Assembly: GCF_000161835.1 (NCBI RefSeq)
Contig: NZ_GG697169.2
Coordinates: 1,908,418 to 1,972,417 of the forward strand
Length of the DNA stretch: 64,000 bases
DNA from: Thalassobium sp. R2A62
GTDB taxonomy: Bacteria; Pseudomonadota; Alphaproteobacteria; Rhodobacterales; Rhodobacteraceae
Direction of reading: 5' to 3'
Made by a program: the position numbers and the translations under genes. The notes under the pieces were generated by a model. The model made no database searches. It was not told the origin of the DNA and saw nothing but the letters and a program-made list of their open reading frames with translations. Shown piece after piece: positions 17,508-26,068 of this stretch (position 1 is its first letter; every line of letters begins with the position of its first letter).

Positions 17508-19106
17508 TTAAGCGTGATCTTCTAAAACCAGATCGCTCGCCTTTTCACCGATCATGATCGCAGGTGCATTTGTGTTGCCTGACACGATCTCTGGCATGAT
17601 CGAACAATCCGCCACGCGCAGCCCTGCAATTCCGTGAACCCGCAACCGCTCATCCACCACGGCGTCTGGCCCTTGGCCCATTTTGCAGGTACCCGTCGGG
17701 TGATAAATCGACGCCGTGTTGTTGCGCGCCCAATCCAGCGTGGCATCGTAGTCTTCGATGTCCAAATCGGCATGCGGCCGGAATTCTTCTGAAATCTTGC
17801 TGGTCAACGGCGCGTTGCGCGAAATGCGGCGGGCGATGTTGACGCCCTCGACGATCGTCCGGCAATCCGTCTCGGTTGACAGATAGTTCGGGATGATCTT
17901 GGGATAGGCGCGCCCGTCACTGCTCGATAGCCTGATCTCGCCACGGCTTTCAGGACGCAATTGGCAAACCGACGTGGTAAAGGCCGAAAATTTGTCCGCT
18001 CCTTTGCCCGGGTTCTCAGCTGACAACGGCTGGACGTGAAACTGAATATCGGGCGTCTCTAAATCTTTGCGGGTTTTCATAAATCCGGTCGCGAGGCTCG
18101 CCGCCATCGTCATCGGACCCGCGCGGAACATCATATACTTGAGACCAATCTTGGCCTGGCCAAACAGGCTGGATACTTCGTCGTTCAGCGTCGGCTCGTT
18201 ACATTTGTAAACCAACCGCGCTTGCAGATGATCCTGCATATTCTTGCCAACACCGCGCAAATCTTGCTCGACCGCGATACCGTGTTCTTGCAACTGCGCA
18301 GCCTCACCAATGCCCGACAGCATCAACAACTGCGGCGAATTGATCGCGCCACCGGACAGGATGATCTCGCGACCTGCATTGATCGTCCGAACTGCGCCAC
18401 TGCGGTCTTTGTATTCAACCCCTGTCGCGCTCTTGTCTTTGATCACAATCTTTTCGACCTGCGCATGCGTGATGATGGTCAAGTTTTCGCGGCTCTTAAT
18501 CGGATTGAGATAGGCCACAGCCGACGAACACCGCCGTCCATTCCGAGCTGTCAGCTGAAAGAACCCTACGCCTTCTTGATCGGCACCATTGTAGTCCGGA
18601 TTAAAGGGATACCCCTCGACCTGCGCCGCCGCGACCCATGCATCCGTGATCGGGCGCTGGATACGCATGTTCGACACCGACAACGGCCCCTCGTCACCAT
18701 GAAACTCGTCCGCACCACGTTCGTTGTTCTCGGCCCGCTTGAACAGCGGCAGCACATCGTCCCAACCCCAGCCACGATTGCCGATCTGTGCCCAACGGTC
18801 ATAGTCCTGAGACTGGCCGCGTACATACAACAAACCGTTCAACGACGAAGACCCGCCCAACACCTTGCCGCGCGGCCATTCAATAGACCGCCCGTTTAGG
18901 CCGGGATCGGGTTCGGTTTTATAGCACCAGTCCACGCTCGGGTTATGAATCGTTTTGAAATAGCCGACAGGAATATGGATCCATGGATTCCAATCTTTTC
19001 CGCCTGCTTCCAGCAGAATCACCTTGGTCTTGGGGTCTGCGCTCAGGCGATTCGCCAAAACACAACCGGCAGAACCCGCTCCAATAACGATATAATCGGC
19101 TTCCAT
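17508..19106 (-). CDS. GMC family FAD-dependent oxidoreductase
   Basis: A protein of 532 residues of the glucose-methanol-choline family, similar in length to choline dehydrogenase. It has the FAD-binding start VIGAGSAGCVLANRLS, the GMC signature WPRGKVLGGSSSLNGLLYV near residue 85, and a C-terminal active site with His about 469 (YHPTGTCKMG) and Asn about 513 (GNTNAP). These enzymes oxidise alcohols or sugars to aldehydes or lactones. It is divergent from a TRAP transporter, IclR regulator and uronate-dehydrogenase-like gene, which suggests a sugar or sugar-acid substrate rather than choline. No betaine genes are nearby. Confidence 0.85.
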   Translation of the reverse strand: MEADYIVIGAGSAGCVLANRLSADPKTKVILLEAGGKDWNPWIHIPVGYFKTIHNPSVDWCYKTEPDPGLNGRSIEWPRGKVLGGSSSLNGLLYVRGQSQDYDRWAQIGNRGWGWDDVLPLFKRAENNERGADEFHGDEGPLSVSNMRIQRPITDAWVAAAQVEGYPFNPDYNGADQEGVGFFQLTARNGRRCSSAVAYLNPIKSRENLTIITHAQVEKIVIKDKSATGVEYKDRSGAVRTINAGREIILSGGAINSPQLLMLSGIGEAAQLQEHGIAVEQDLRGVGKNMQDHLQARLVYKCNEPTLNDEVSSLFGQAKIGLKYMMFRAGPMTMAASLATGFMKTRKDLETPDIQFHVQPLSAENPGKGADKFSAFTTSVCQLRPESRGEIRLSSSDGRAYPKIIPNYLSTETDCRTIVEGVNIARRISRNAPLTSKISEEFRPHADLDIEDYDATLDWARNNTASIYHPTGTCKMGQGPDAVVDERLRVHGIAGLRVADCSIMPEIVSGNTNAPAIMIGEKASDLVLEDHA

Positions 19107-19139
19107 GTCGTCCCCTTATCAGCGGTTCTACGTGAAATA

Positions 19140-19204
19140 TTGAAAAAAAGTCTATGCAGAACGTCTCGGGCATACTAGTCTTTTTTTGAAACTAAAAGTC
19201 TCAA
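19140..19204. promoter_or_regulatory. Repeated operator-like motif in the GMC/TRAP divergent promoter
   Basis: Two direct copies of TTGAAA-(AC/CT)-AAAGTCT lie at 19140-19153 and 19186-19201. The second is also an imperfect inverted repeat, TTGAAAC-TAAAA-GTCTCAA. They sit between the divergent GMC and dctP genes. The IclR regulator encoded at 22800 is the likeliest binder; this is inference. Confidence 0.4.
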
Positions 19205-19238
19205 TAATCAACAATACCATAAATGGGAGGAACCAAAA

Positions 19239-20471
19239 ATGGGTATCGGAGATAACGTAAAGCACATTTCGCGCCGCGATATGATGAAGCTTGCGGGTCA
19301 GTATGGGATGAGCTCGACGCTTCTCGCCGCTGGAACGTTTGGCGGTGCTATGAGCGTTGCAAACTTGGCGTCTGCCGCTGAATCGACCTACGAGCGTCGC
19401 TTTAGCAAAGAAGCTAAGTTCACACTCAAGTTCGGCGCGGCGGGCTTTAACGCACGCAACCTTCTGATCGAACGCGCTGGCGCTCTGGAATTCGCACGTG
19501 ACCTCGAGGCGCGCACCGACGGTGAGATTCGCGTCGAGTTCATCGGCGACAACCAAATCTGTGGTCAGGTGTCTTGTGTTGAGAAAACACAGCAGGGCAT
19601 CGTCGACATGTATGCGGCTTCTACACAGAACTCTGCGGGTGGCGCGCCATACCTCAACGTTCTCGACTATGCGTATATGTTCCGTAACCGTGCGGACCAG
19701 TACCACTTCCTCTACTCGCCAAAATCCCAAGAGCTTCTGCGTGACCCCTATGAAAAGCGTCACGGCCTGAAGTTCCTGTTCAGCCACGCTGAACTTCGCG
19801 GCATCCAGCTGGGTCTCGCATGGGAAGACAAGCCGACAGTTACCTCTGTCGAGCAGCTTTTTGGCACAAAGAACCGCGTCACAGGTACACAGCTTGGCCG
19901 TATCGCCATGAACGCTCTGAACCTGAACCCAGTTCCTGTTGCATGGGAAGAAACTCTCGACGGTCTCAAGCAGGGCCTGATCGACGGTGCTGAAACATGG
20001 GCATCGGCTGTTGCATACGCCAACATGTCGCCAGTTGTTTCTCAGTCGGTTCACCTGAACTTCTTCTGCGGCACAGAGCACACAGCGATGTCCGCTGAAG
20101 TGTTTGATAGCCTCGGCGGCGAGCTTCAGGATGCTGTTATGGAATCGTCCTACTGGGCACAGACACACGTACAGGCTGCAAACGAAGCCGCACTGGTGAA
20201 AACTGTCGGTATGTCCGATCCACAGCTTCCAGGCACAATCTTTGCTCAGAACAACGTGCGTAACGCATTCTTGTCCGACGCAGAATTGAAGAAGGCCGAG
20301 GAAATGTGTTCACCTGAGTTCCAGCCGCAGCTCTGGGAAGAGTGGCGCGAGCGGATCAACGGCTGGGCCGGTGGTCGTGACACATATCAGGAAATCTATG
20401 ACGAAGTTCGTACAATCGACGCGAACACGCTTCCTGAGAACGTTGAACCACGTCGCTGGTGGAAGTCGTAA
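19239..20471 (+). CDS. dctP: TRAP transporter substrate-binding protein (DctP family), Tat-like leader
   Basis: A protein of 410 residues, longer than the usual 330 or so. The N-terminus carries HISRRDMMKLAGQYG with a twin-arginine pair at 12-13, then a hydrophobic stretch and ASAAEST as a likely cleavage site, so export may use the Tat route. The body matches DctP-type proteins (FIGDNQICGQVSCVEKTQQG, KNRVTGTQLGRIAMNALNL, DGLKQGLIDGAETWAS). It should bind the solute for the long DctQ and DctM encoded next. The cassette's enzymes suggest a uronate or related sugar acid. GGGAGGA precedes the ATG. Confidence 0.85.
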   Translation: MGIGDNVKHISRRDMMKLAGQYGMSSTLLAAGTFGGAMSVANLASAAESTYERRFSKEAKFTLKFGAAGFNARNLLIERAGALEFARDLEARTDGEIRVEFIGDNQICGQVSCVEKTQQGIVDMYAASTQNSAGGAPYLNVLDYAYMFRNRADQYHFLYSPKSQELLRDPYEKRHGLKFLFSHAELRGIQLGLAWEDKPTVTSVEQLFGTKNRVTGTQLGRIAMNALNLNPVPVAWEETLDGLKQGLIDGAETWASAVAYANMSPVVSQSVHLNFFCGTEHTAMSAEVFDSLGGELQDAVMESSYWAQTHVQAANEAALVKTVGMSDPQLPGTIFAQNNVRNAFLSDAELKKAEEMCSPEFQPQLWEEWRERINGWAGGRDTYQEIYDEVRTIDANTLPENVEPRRWWKS

Positions 20472-20499
20472 GCTAGCCTTACGTCTAACCTGAAAATTT

Positions 20500-20536
20500 G
20501 GGTCGGCCCGAACGAGGAAGTCGGGCCGGCCCTATC
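20500..20536 (+). terminator. Stem-loop between dctP and dctQ
   Basis: GGGTCGGCCCGA and TCGGGCCGGCCC form a 12-base stem (one mismatch) around a nine-base loop, followed by TATCTTTT. Its position after the binding-protein gene suggests a partial terminator or mRNA-stabilising hairpin that keeps dctP expression above the permease genes. Confidence 0.6.
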
Positions 20537-20595
20537 TTTTCCTGCGAACCCCACTACGGTGGTCGCATCAAACATCAAAAAAAGGGGGGAGCCTG

Positions 20596-21441
20596 ATGTC
20601 TATTTGGGCTAATGCAGGGACGATCATTGCCGATACACTCGGTCAAGACATCGCCTTTCAAACGGTGAAAGCATACCGTTCCAGCGGCGCATGGTTGGTC
20701 TTTGGACCACTGACGCTGATCGGGGCCATACTGTTTTATTTCCGCGAACGCTTGGCTGAACGGCTCGAAGAACAGTTGGGGTTTTCCGCGACTAAATACA
20801 CCCACCCGATCATCGCAATTCTGATCTCCTTGGGCCTTACCGCAGCGTTCTTGCCCCCGTTCAACGACTTTCTGACGACAATCACGGGTGGCTGGCTGGC
20901 TATCATCGTGGTTTTTGTCCCGATCCTGTTGATCCTCTTTGAACGCACACCGGAACGGACGATCGTCATCTATTGCTACATCGTTATGGCCGCGATCATC
21001 TTTATTGGCGTGATCCAACGCTTTGTGTTTTCGGTTCAGATGCCCTGGTCCACAACCATCCCGCCCCTGCTCTTTATGATTATGGCGTGGTTCGGTGCGA
21101 CGTTTAACATCCGCCTGCGCACCCACCTCAGCTTTTCCGAATTCCGCACAAAACTGGGCCGCAACGGCCAACTGTTCTGGCTGACATTCGACAATGTGCT
21201 GTGGCTCATCTTCTGCGTGATTGTTGTGACAACAACGGCCCGCGTGACCGTCAACACCTACGACAATTTCGCGATTGTTCTGGGCACTGACGACATCATG
21301 CGCTGGTGGTTCATCGTGACCATGCCGGTTTGCTTTATCCTGCTGGCCACACGCGCAATTGAAAACATGGTCGAGGACCTCTCGAACTACCGTTCGGGCG
21401 CACCCATGATCAAACAAGCTGTAATCGGGGGGGACACCTAA
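20596..21441 (+). CDS. dctQ: TRAP transporter small permease, long form (DctQ family)
   Basis: A protein of 281 residues, longer than the usual 160-210 of DctQ. It begins with an extra soluble and hydrophobic portion (about residues 1-100) before the DctQ-like core: helices around 110-180, the segment MAWFGATFNIRLRTHLSFSEF in place of the typical Q-R-G-x-H-I motif, then two more helices. It overlaps the DctM gene by one base (TAATG), which together with the position after dctP makes the role clear. Confidence 0.8.
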   Translation: MSIWANAGTIIADTLGQDIAFQTVKAYRSSGAWLVFGPLTLIGAILFYFRERLAERLEEQLGFSATKYTHPIIAILISLGLTAAFLPPFNDFLTTITGGWLAIIVVFVPILLILFERTPERTIVIYCYIVMAAIIFIGVIQRFVFSVQMPWSTTIPPLLFMIMAWFGATFNIRLRTHLSFSEFRTKLGRNGQLFWLTFDNVLWLIFCVIVVTTTARVTVNTYDNFAIVLGTDDIMRWWFIVTMPVCFILLATRAIENMVEDLSNYRSGAPMIKQAVIGGDT

Positions 21442-22799
21442 TGGCTGACGCAACCTGGATCACCATTATCTCGCTCGCAGTGACGTTCCTCTTTATGATG
21501 GGCACACCCGTTCTCTTGATCATCTTCTACTGGGTTGTCGGCTGTAGCTTTGTGCTCGACCTGACGCTCGACAACACCGGCGCAGAACTGCTCAACGTGT
21601 TCAAAGACGGATTTGCCCTCATGGCGATGCCGCTCTTTATCCTGACCGGTGACTTGATCAATAAATCAGGGATCGCCAAACGCCTGTCCGATTTCGCCTA
21701 TGCCTGCCTTGGCTGGCTACGCGGCGGTCTGGCGATGGCATCGCTCGGTGCTTGCGGCCTCTTTGCTGCGATCTCGGGCTCAAACTCGGCCACCACGGCC
21801 ACCATTGGTTCGATGCTGCACCCAGAAATGGTCAAAGGCGGCTACGACGAACGCTTCTCGGCAGCGACAGCTGCAGCAGGCGGTACAGTCGGTATCATCA
21901 TCCCACCGTCGATCATCTTTATCGTCTACGGCTTCTTGATGAACTTGCCGATCTCGGACCTGTTTATCGCAGGTATCATTCCAGGCGCACTGATGGTTCT
22001 GGCCATGATGGTCGCCTGTTTCATCGTCTGTACGATCAACGGCTGGGGCTACTTGATCGGCCTGTCGTTCAACCGCGTATTCAAAACCGCTGTTGGCGCT
22101 TGGCTTGGCTTCTTTGCCATCGGTCTGGTTCTCTGGGGCATCTACACTGGTAAGTTCTCGCCAACCGAGGCTGCTGGTGTGACCGTGGGCTTCTGTATCA
22201 TCGTCGGCATGCTCAGCTATCAGGCAAGCCGGATGCTGGGTGCGTCCACCGATGTCGCGATCGAAGACCGCAGCATTGGCTCGATGGTTGTGGTCGAAGG
22301 CTTCCGTCTTCCGGAAATCCCTTCGATCGTCGTTCGTTCGGCACAGATCTCGGGCATCCTTGCACCGCTGATCGCCGTTTCGGTTGTGATGCAGCAAATC
22401 TTGTCGCTCTTGGGCGCTCAGGAAACCATCGGCAACTTTGTGACGTCGATGGGTGGCTACTATCCTGTGCTGTTCACATCGATGGCAATGGTGTTTGTCG
22501 CAGGCATGATCCTAGAATCGCTGCCGGTGACAATTATTCTGGCACCAATCTTGGCCCCGATCGCAGCCACTGTGGGTGTGGATCCGATCCACTTCTCGGT
22601 GATCTTCCTAGTCGGTGCTTCGATTGGCTTTATCACACCGCCTTATGGCCTTAACCTCTACGTGGCTTCTGGTGTGACGGGCGTGCCCTATTTCCGACTG
22701 TTGCGGTATTCGACCATGTATCTGGTCGCACTGATTTCAGTTTGGATTTTGGTTGCACTCACGCCAGAGCTCGCACTATGGCTACTGCCAGACCGGTAA
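21441..22799 (+). CDS. dctM: TRAP transporter large permease (DctM family)
   Basis: A polytopic protein of 452 residues with DctM landmarks: MAMPLFILTGDLINKSGIAKR, ACGLFAAISGSNSATTATIG, GGTVGIIIPPSIIFIVYG and SIGFITPPYGLNLYVASG. It forms the Na+-coupled transport channel with the long DctQ encoded just upstream. The IclR gene starts on the base after its stop, so the regulator probably shares the transcript. Confidence 0.9.
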   Translation: MADATWITIISLAVTFLFMMGTPVLLIIFYWVVGCSFVLDLTLDNTGAELLNVFKDGFALMAMPLFILTGDLINKSGIAKRLSDFAYACLGWLRGGLAMASLGACGLFAAISGSNSATTATIGSMLHPEMVKGGYDERFSAATAAAGGTVGIIIPPSIIFIVYGFLMNLPISDLFIAGIIPGALMVLAMMVACFIVCTINGWGYLIGLSFNRVFKTAVGAWLGFFAIGLVLWGIYTGKFSPTEAAGVTVGFCIIVGMLSYQASRMLGASTDVAIEDRSIGSMVVVEGFRLPEIPSIVVRSAQISGILAPLIAVSVVMQQILSLLGAQETIGNFVTSMGGYYPVLFTSMAMVFVAGMILESLPVTIILAPILAPIAATVGVDPIHFSVIFLVGASIGFITPPYGLNLYVASGVTGVPYFRLLRYSTMYLVALISVWILVALTPELALWLLPDR

Positions 22800-23597
22800 A
22801 TGAGAGAAACAATGGCCGCTGACGGAACGGATAGAACTGACAACATTCCAACCAATATGCGGCTGTTGATCATGCTCGAGGAAATCGCACGCGCAGGTGT
22901 GCCGATCACCCCGACCGAGGTCAACACGATCCTCAAGCTGCCAAAGCCAACGATCCATCGTTTGTTTTCGACGCTCGATGCCGAAGGTTTTCTCCAACGC
23001 GACCTAGATGGTCGTTCTTATTCACCGGGGCTTAGGCTCCGGCGTTTGTCGTCCAACGTTCTCTCCTCGTTGCGTATCAGAACAGCCCGTCTCGCCGTTT
23101 TGAATGCCTTGGCCGAGGAGATTGGCGAAACCTGCAACATCGCGACACCTGACCGCGATGCCATGACCTATCTCGACCGTGTCGAGACCAAATGGCCGTT
23201 GCGCATTCAGCTACCTGTCGGAACTGCGGTCCCGTTTTATTGCACAGCCTCCGGGAAACTCTACCTGTCGACGCTGACTCCGACCCATCTCGACCGCTAT
23301 CTGTCCTCAGCGACGCTAACAGCACAGACCGAAAAAACCGTGACGGACCCAACCGCACTGCGCGATGAAATCACGTCGATCCGCAAGAACGGCTATTCGA
23401 CCGACGACGAAGAATTCATGGCGTCTATGGCTGCGATCGCCGTGCCGATCCTAGACGATCAAAACCGGCTCTTGTCGACGCTCTCGGTGCATGCGCCCGT
23501 CCAACGGATCAGCCTGCAGGATTTACGCGCCTTTGTGCCACGCCTTCATGACGCGGCAACCGAACTCGCCCAGTTATTGCTGAGCGACCAACTCTAA
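22800..23597 (+). CDS. IclR family transcriptional regulator
   Basis: A protein of 265 residues. An N-terminal winged helix-turn-helix (about residues 20-85: ITPTEVNTILKLPKPTIHRL, then DAEGFLQRDLDGRSYSPG) is followed by an IclR effector domain (CNIATPDRDAMTYLDRVETK, YCTASGKLYLS, GYSTDDEEFMASMAAIAVPI). Such regulators sense small acids. It begins where dctM ends, with no gap; an internal ATG at 22812 has the better ribosome-binding site (GAGAG). It probably controls the TRAP/GMC/dehydrogenase cassette. Confidence 0.87.
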   Translation: MRETMAADGTDRTDNIPTNMRLLIMLEEIARAGVPITPTEVNTILKLPKPTIHRLFSTLDAEGFLQRDLDGRSYSPGLRLRRLSSNVLSSLRIRTARLAVLNALAEEIGETCNIATPDRDAMTYLDRVETKWPLRIQLPVGTAVPFYCTASGKLYLSTLTPTHLDRYLSSATLTAQTEKTVTDPTALRDEITSIRKNGYSTDDEEFMASMAAIAVPILDDQNRLLSTLSVHAPVQRISLQDLRAFVPRLHDAATELAQLLLSDQL

Positions 23598-23627
23598 GAC
23601 CTCTTTTCGACACATAGGACCTTCTCC

Positions 23628-24464
23628 ATGCTTACAAAAATTGTCCTCACGGGCGCACGTGGAAATCTCGGTCACGAGTTGCGCGGCGCCATGTCCAAGA
23701 TGTGCGAAACACTGGTGTCGACCGACATCCAAGACGCACCCGACACGCTGTTTGAGAACGAAAACTACGTGCAGGCCGATATCGCCGACATGGCCCAAGT
23801 CGCCCCTTTGATGGACGGCGTTGAAATGGTCGTGCACTTTGGCGCTCTAGTTGACGAGGTGCCGTTCGAAGAAATCTGGGGCCCGAACTTTGTCGGTGCC
23901 TACAACGTGTTCGAAAGCGCCTATCAGGCTGGTGCACGCCGCGTCGTCTATGCCTCGTCGATCCACGCCGTTGGCATGGCTCACACCAATGCGGGAACCG
24001 GCATCGATGCGCCACACCAGCCAGACACGTTCTACGGTCTGGCCAAATGTTTCACCGAAGACTTGGGCAAAATGTATTGGGACAAACGCGGGTTTGAATC
24101 AGTGCACCTGCGCATCCTGTCTTGCACCCCCGAACCGCAAAACGCGCGCGCGCTTGGTACATGGCTGTCCTATCCAGATATGGTGCACCTTGTTGAACGA
24201 GCGGTGAATACGCCAACAACCGGCTTTACGGTGATCTACGGTGTGTCCAACAACGACCGCGCGCCCGTCGACAATACCAAGGCTGCGTTCCTCGGGTATC
24301 GCCCCAAAGACAACGCCGAAGACTACGCCGAGGCCCTTTTGGCCAACGTGCAATCTGACAGCTCTGATATCGCGCAAATGCGCGTTGGTGGGCCGTTCGC
24401 CGCAGTCAAATTGGGGCAATCAGGTATCGCAGCGATCAAGGCGATGACCGAAAACGAATCCTAA
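23628..24464 (+). CDS. udh: Uronate dehydrogenase-like NAD-dependent epimerase/dehydratase
   Basis: A short-chain dehydrogenase of the extended class, 278 residues. It has the NAD motif LTGARGNLG, Ser about 110 and the catalytic Tyr136-x-x-x-Lys140 (FYGLAKCF). Several blocks recall Agrobacterium uronate dehydrogenase, notably RILSCTPEPQN, GTWLSYPDMVHL, YGVSNND and GYRPKDNAED. That enzyme oxidises glucuronate or galacturonate to the aldarolactone. It ends the TRAP/IclR gene run. A related aldose or sugar-acid dehydrogenase remains possible. The next gene converges on it and shares four bases. Confidence 0.7.
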   Translation: MLTKIVLTGARGNLGHELRGAMSKMCETLVSTDIQDAPDTLFENENYVQADIADMAQVAPLMDGVEMVVHFGALVDEVPFEEIWGPNFVGAYNVFESAYQAGARRVVYASSIHAVGMAHTNAGTGIDAPHQPDTFYGLAKCFTEDLGKMYWDKRGFESVHLRILSCTPEPQNARALGTWLSYPDMVHLVERAVNTPTTGFTVIYGVSNNDRAPVDNTKAAFLGYRPKDNAEDYAEALLANVQSDSSDIAQMRVGGPFAAVKLGQSGIAAIKAMTENES

Positions 24465-25375
24465 AATTGAATGACGAAACTGGCCCCCTGTTCGCTTGGG
24501 ACCAATTCGATCTGCGCGCCTTGTGCGGCCAGCATCTGATGCACAATCGCCAGCCCCATGCCCGTCCCGCCTGCATCGCGCCGCGTGGTGAAAAACGGCT
24601 CGAAAATTCTGTCTCGGTTGCCGCTCGACACACCGCGCCCGTTGTCTGATATCTGCAAAACATCTGCAGCTGCCGTGATATCGACCCGCGTGGCACCATG
24701 GGCCGCCGCATTGCCGATCAAATGGGTCAGCACAATTTCCAACCGCTCAGGCGCAATGGGCAGAATCTCGTCTTGGGCCACTGCGACCTCGATCGAACGC
24801 CCCCCCAAGACATCTGACACCCACGCCTGCCCCGGTCGAACGGGATCGCGCGCCAATTCCAAATCTCTTTGCGCATCAATCAGCCGTGTCATCTGATCAG
24901 CAGCTTCAATGATCCGCGCCGTCAGGGTTGCACGGGTTTGACCATCCAGATCACCGCTCAACAATTCGGCGGCTCCTCGCACCGTTGTCAAAGGCGACTT
25001 CAGTTCGTGGGTAACGTGATCTGCATAGCTCCGCACTGTGGCAGCACGGGTATGCAGCATGGTCGACATCTGCCCCACTGACGCGCCCAATGCAGATAGT
25101 TCGGGTGTTCCAAAATGATCAGGGGCTTCGACGTCTTGGCCGTCCGTAACCGCGTCTGCGTATGCGGTCAAGGCACGCACCTGCTTGAGCACGAGACGCC
25201 ACAACAAGAACCCTAAAATCGCAACAGACAGCAGCGCCATCCACCCGATCATCCAACTGGTTTCTACGTAGCCCAGAATGCCGCCCGCCACCTGCAGATA
25301 TCCGATGCCAAACATTGGCAACGCAAAGACAGCCGCCAACGTCCCCCCAGTACCAAAGCCAGAGGCGGGCGCCAT
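24461..25375 (-). CDS. Sensor histidine kinase of a two-component system
   Basis: A protein of 304 residues with two membrane helices (about residues 10-30 and 40-62) and almost no periplasmic loop, then a HAMP-like linker. The dimerisation helix carries the phospho-accepting His123 in HVTHELKSPLTTVRG, and the ATPase domain has NAAAHG, DNGRGV and GTGMGLAIVHQ boxes. The start at 25375 (GAGGGG upstream) is chosen because the longer frame would overlap the response regulator deeply. The missing sensor loop suggests it reads a membrane or cytoplasmic signal. It follows the frameshifted regulator. Confidence 0.85.
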   Translation of the reverse strand: MAPASGFGTGGTLAAVFALPMFGIGYLQVAGGILGYVETSWMIGWMALLSVAILGFLLWRLVLKQVRALTAYADAVTDGQDVEAPDHFGTPELSALGASVGQMSTMLHTRAATVRSYADHVTHELKSPLTTVRGAAELLSGDLDGQTRATLTARIIEAADQMTRLIDAQRDLELARDPVRPGQAWVSDVLGGRSIEVAVAQDEILPIAPERLEIVLTHLIGNAAAHGATRVDITAAADVLQISDNGRGVSSGNRDRIFEPFFTTRRDAGGTGMGLAIVHQMLAAQGAQIELVPSEQGASFVIQF

Positions 25376-25382
25376 TTGCCCC

Positions 25383-26068
25383 TCATGCGCCCGCGCATGG
25401 ACCCATCCGAATACCAACGCCGTGCAACGTTTCAATTGCGTCCGCCACACCTGCGTCGCGTAGCTTGGCCCGAAGGTTTCGCAGATGGCTGTCGACCGTG
25501 CGGTCACTGACATGGACATTCGTGCTATAGATCGCATCGACCAGTTGCACGCGGCTTAGCACGTGATCCGGCCGCCGCATCAACCGAACGAGGATCTCCA
25601 TCTCGCGGGCCGTCAAGGTCACGCTATCGCCACGGACACGGCACAGGTGGCGTGTCGCATCGACCTCGACCCCCCACGCTGCAGCATGTCATCCATGACG
25701 GGTGCAGGTGCGCTGCGCTTCAGGATCGCCTTGATCCGCGCAACCACTTCGCGCGGTGAAAACGGCTTGGTTACATAATCATCCGCGCCCAGCTCTAACC
25801 CGACGATCCGGTCGATTTCGTCAGACCGTGCGGTCAGAAACAAAACCGGTGTCGCATGGGTGCGGCGCAATTCTTGGCAGACCTGCAAACCGTCCATCTC
25901 GGGCATTCCGATATCCAGCACAATCAAGTCCGGCGCATGCTCGGACACAGCGTCCAGTGCTGCTGCTCCATCCGCCACCTCGACCACGTCGTGATGTGCC
26001 TGCTCTAGCGCGATCCGCAGCACGTCGCGAATGGTGGCGTCATCATCTGCAATTAAAATCCGACTCAT
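25383..26068 (-). pseudogene. OmpR-type response regulator, split by an apparent frameshift
   Basis: Two overlapping frames together make one regulator. The first (26068 to 25619) holds a complete receiver domain with Asp52 as phospho-acceptor, Thr79 and Lys101 (TKPFSPREVV). The second (from about 25670 to 25383) holds the winged helix (VTLTAREMEILVRLMRRPDH, VDSHLRNLRAKLRD). The break falls at a run of six C on the plus strand (25670-25675). One more base there would restore a smooth linker reading QRGGVEVDATRHLCRV. Either the assembly lacks a base or the gene is broken. It overlaps the upstream membrane-protein gene by ATGA. Confidence 0.8.

Noticed and set aside
17508-19106. Calling the GMC protein choline dehydrogenase (BetA)
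   Set aside because: No betB, betI or choline transporter is nearby; the sugar-acid-like context makes a specific choline assignment unsupported.
19152-20168. A 338-codon minus-strand frame opposite the second dctP gene
   Set aside because: Antisense to a clear TRAP binding protein; Cys/Arg/Val-rich composition typical of a shadow frame.
20575-21453. A 292-codon minus-strand frame opposite the long dctQ gene
   Set aside because: His/Asp/Gln-rich antisense shadow of membrane-helix codons; no motif.
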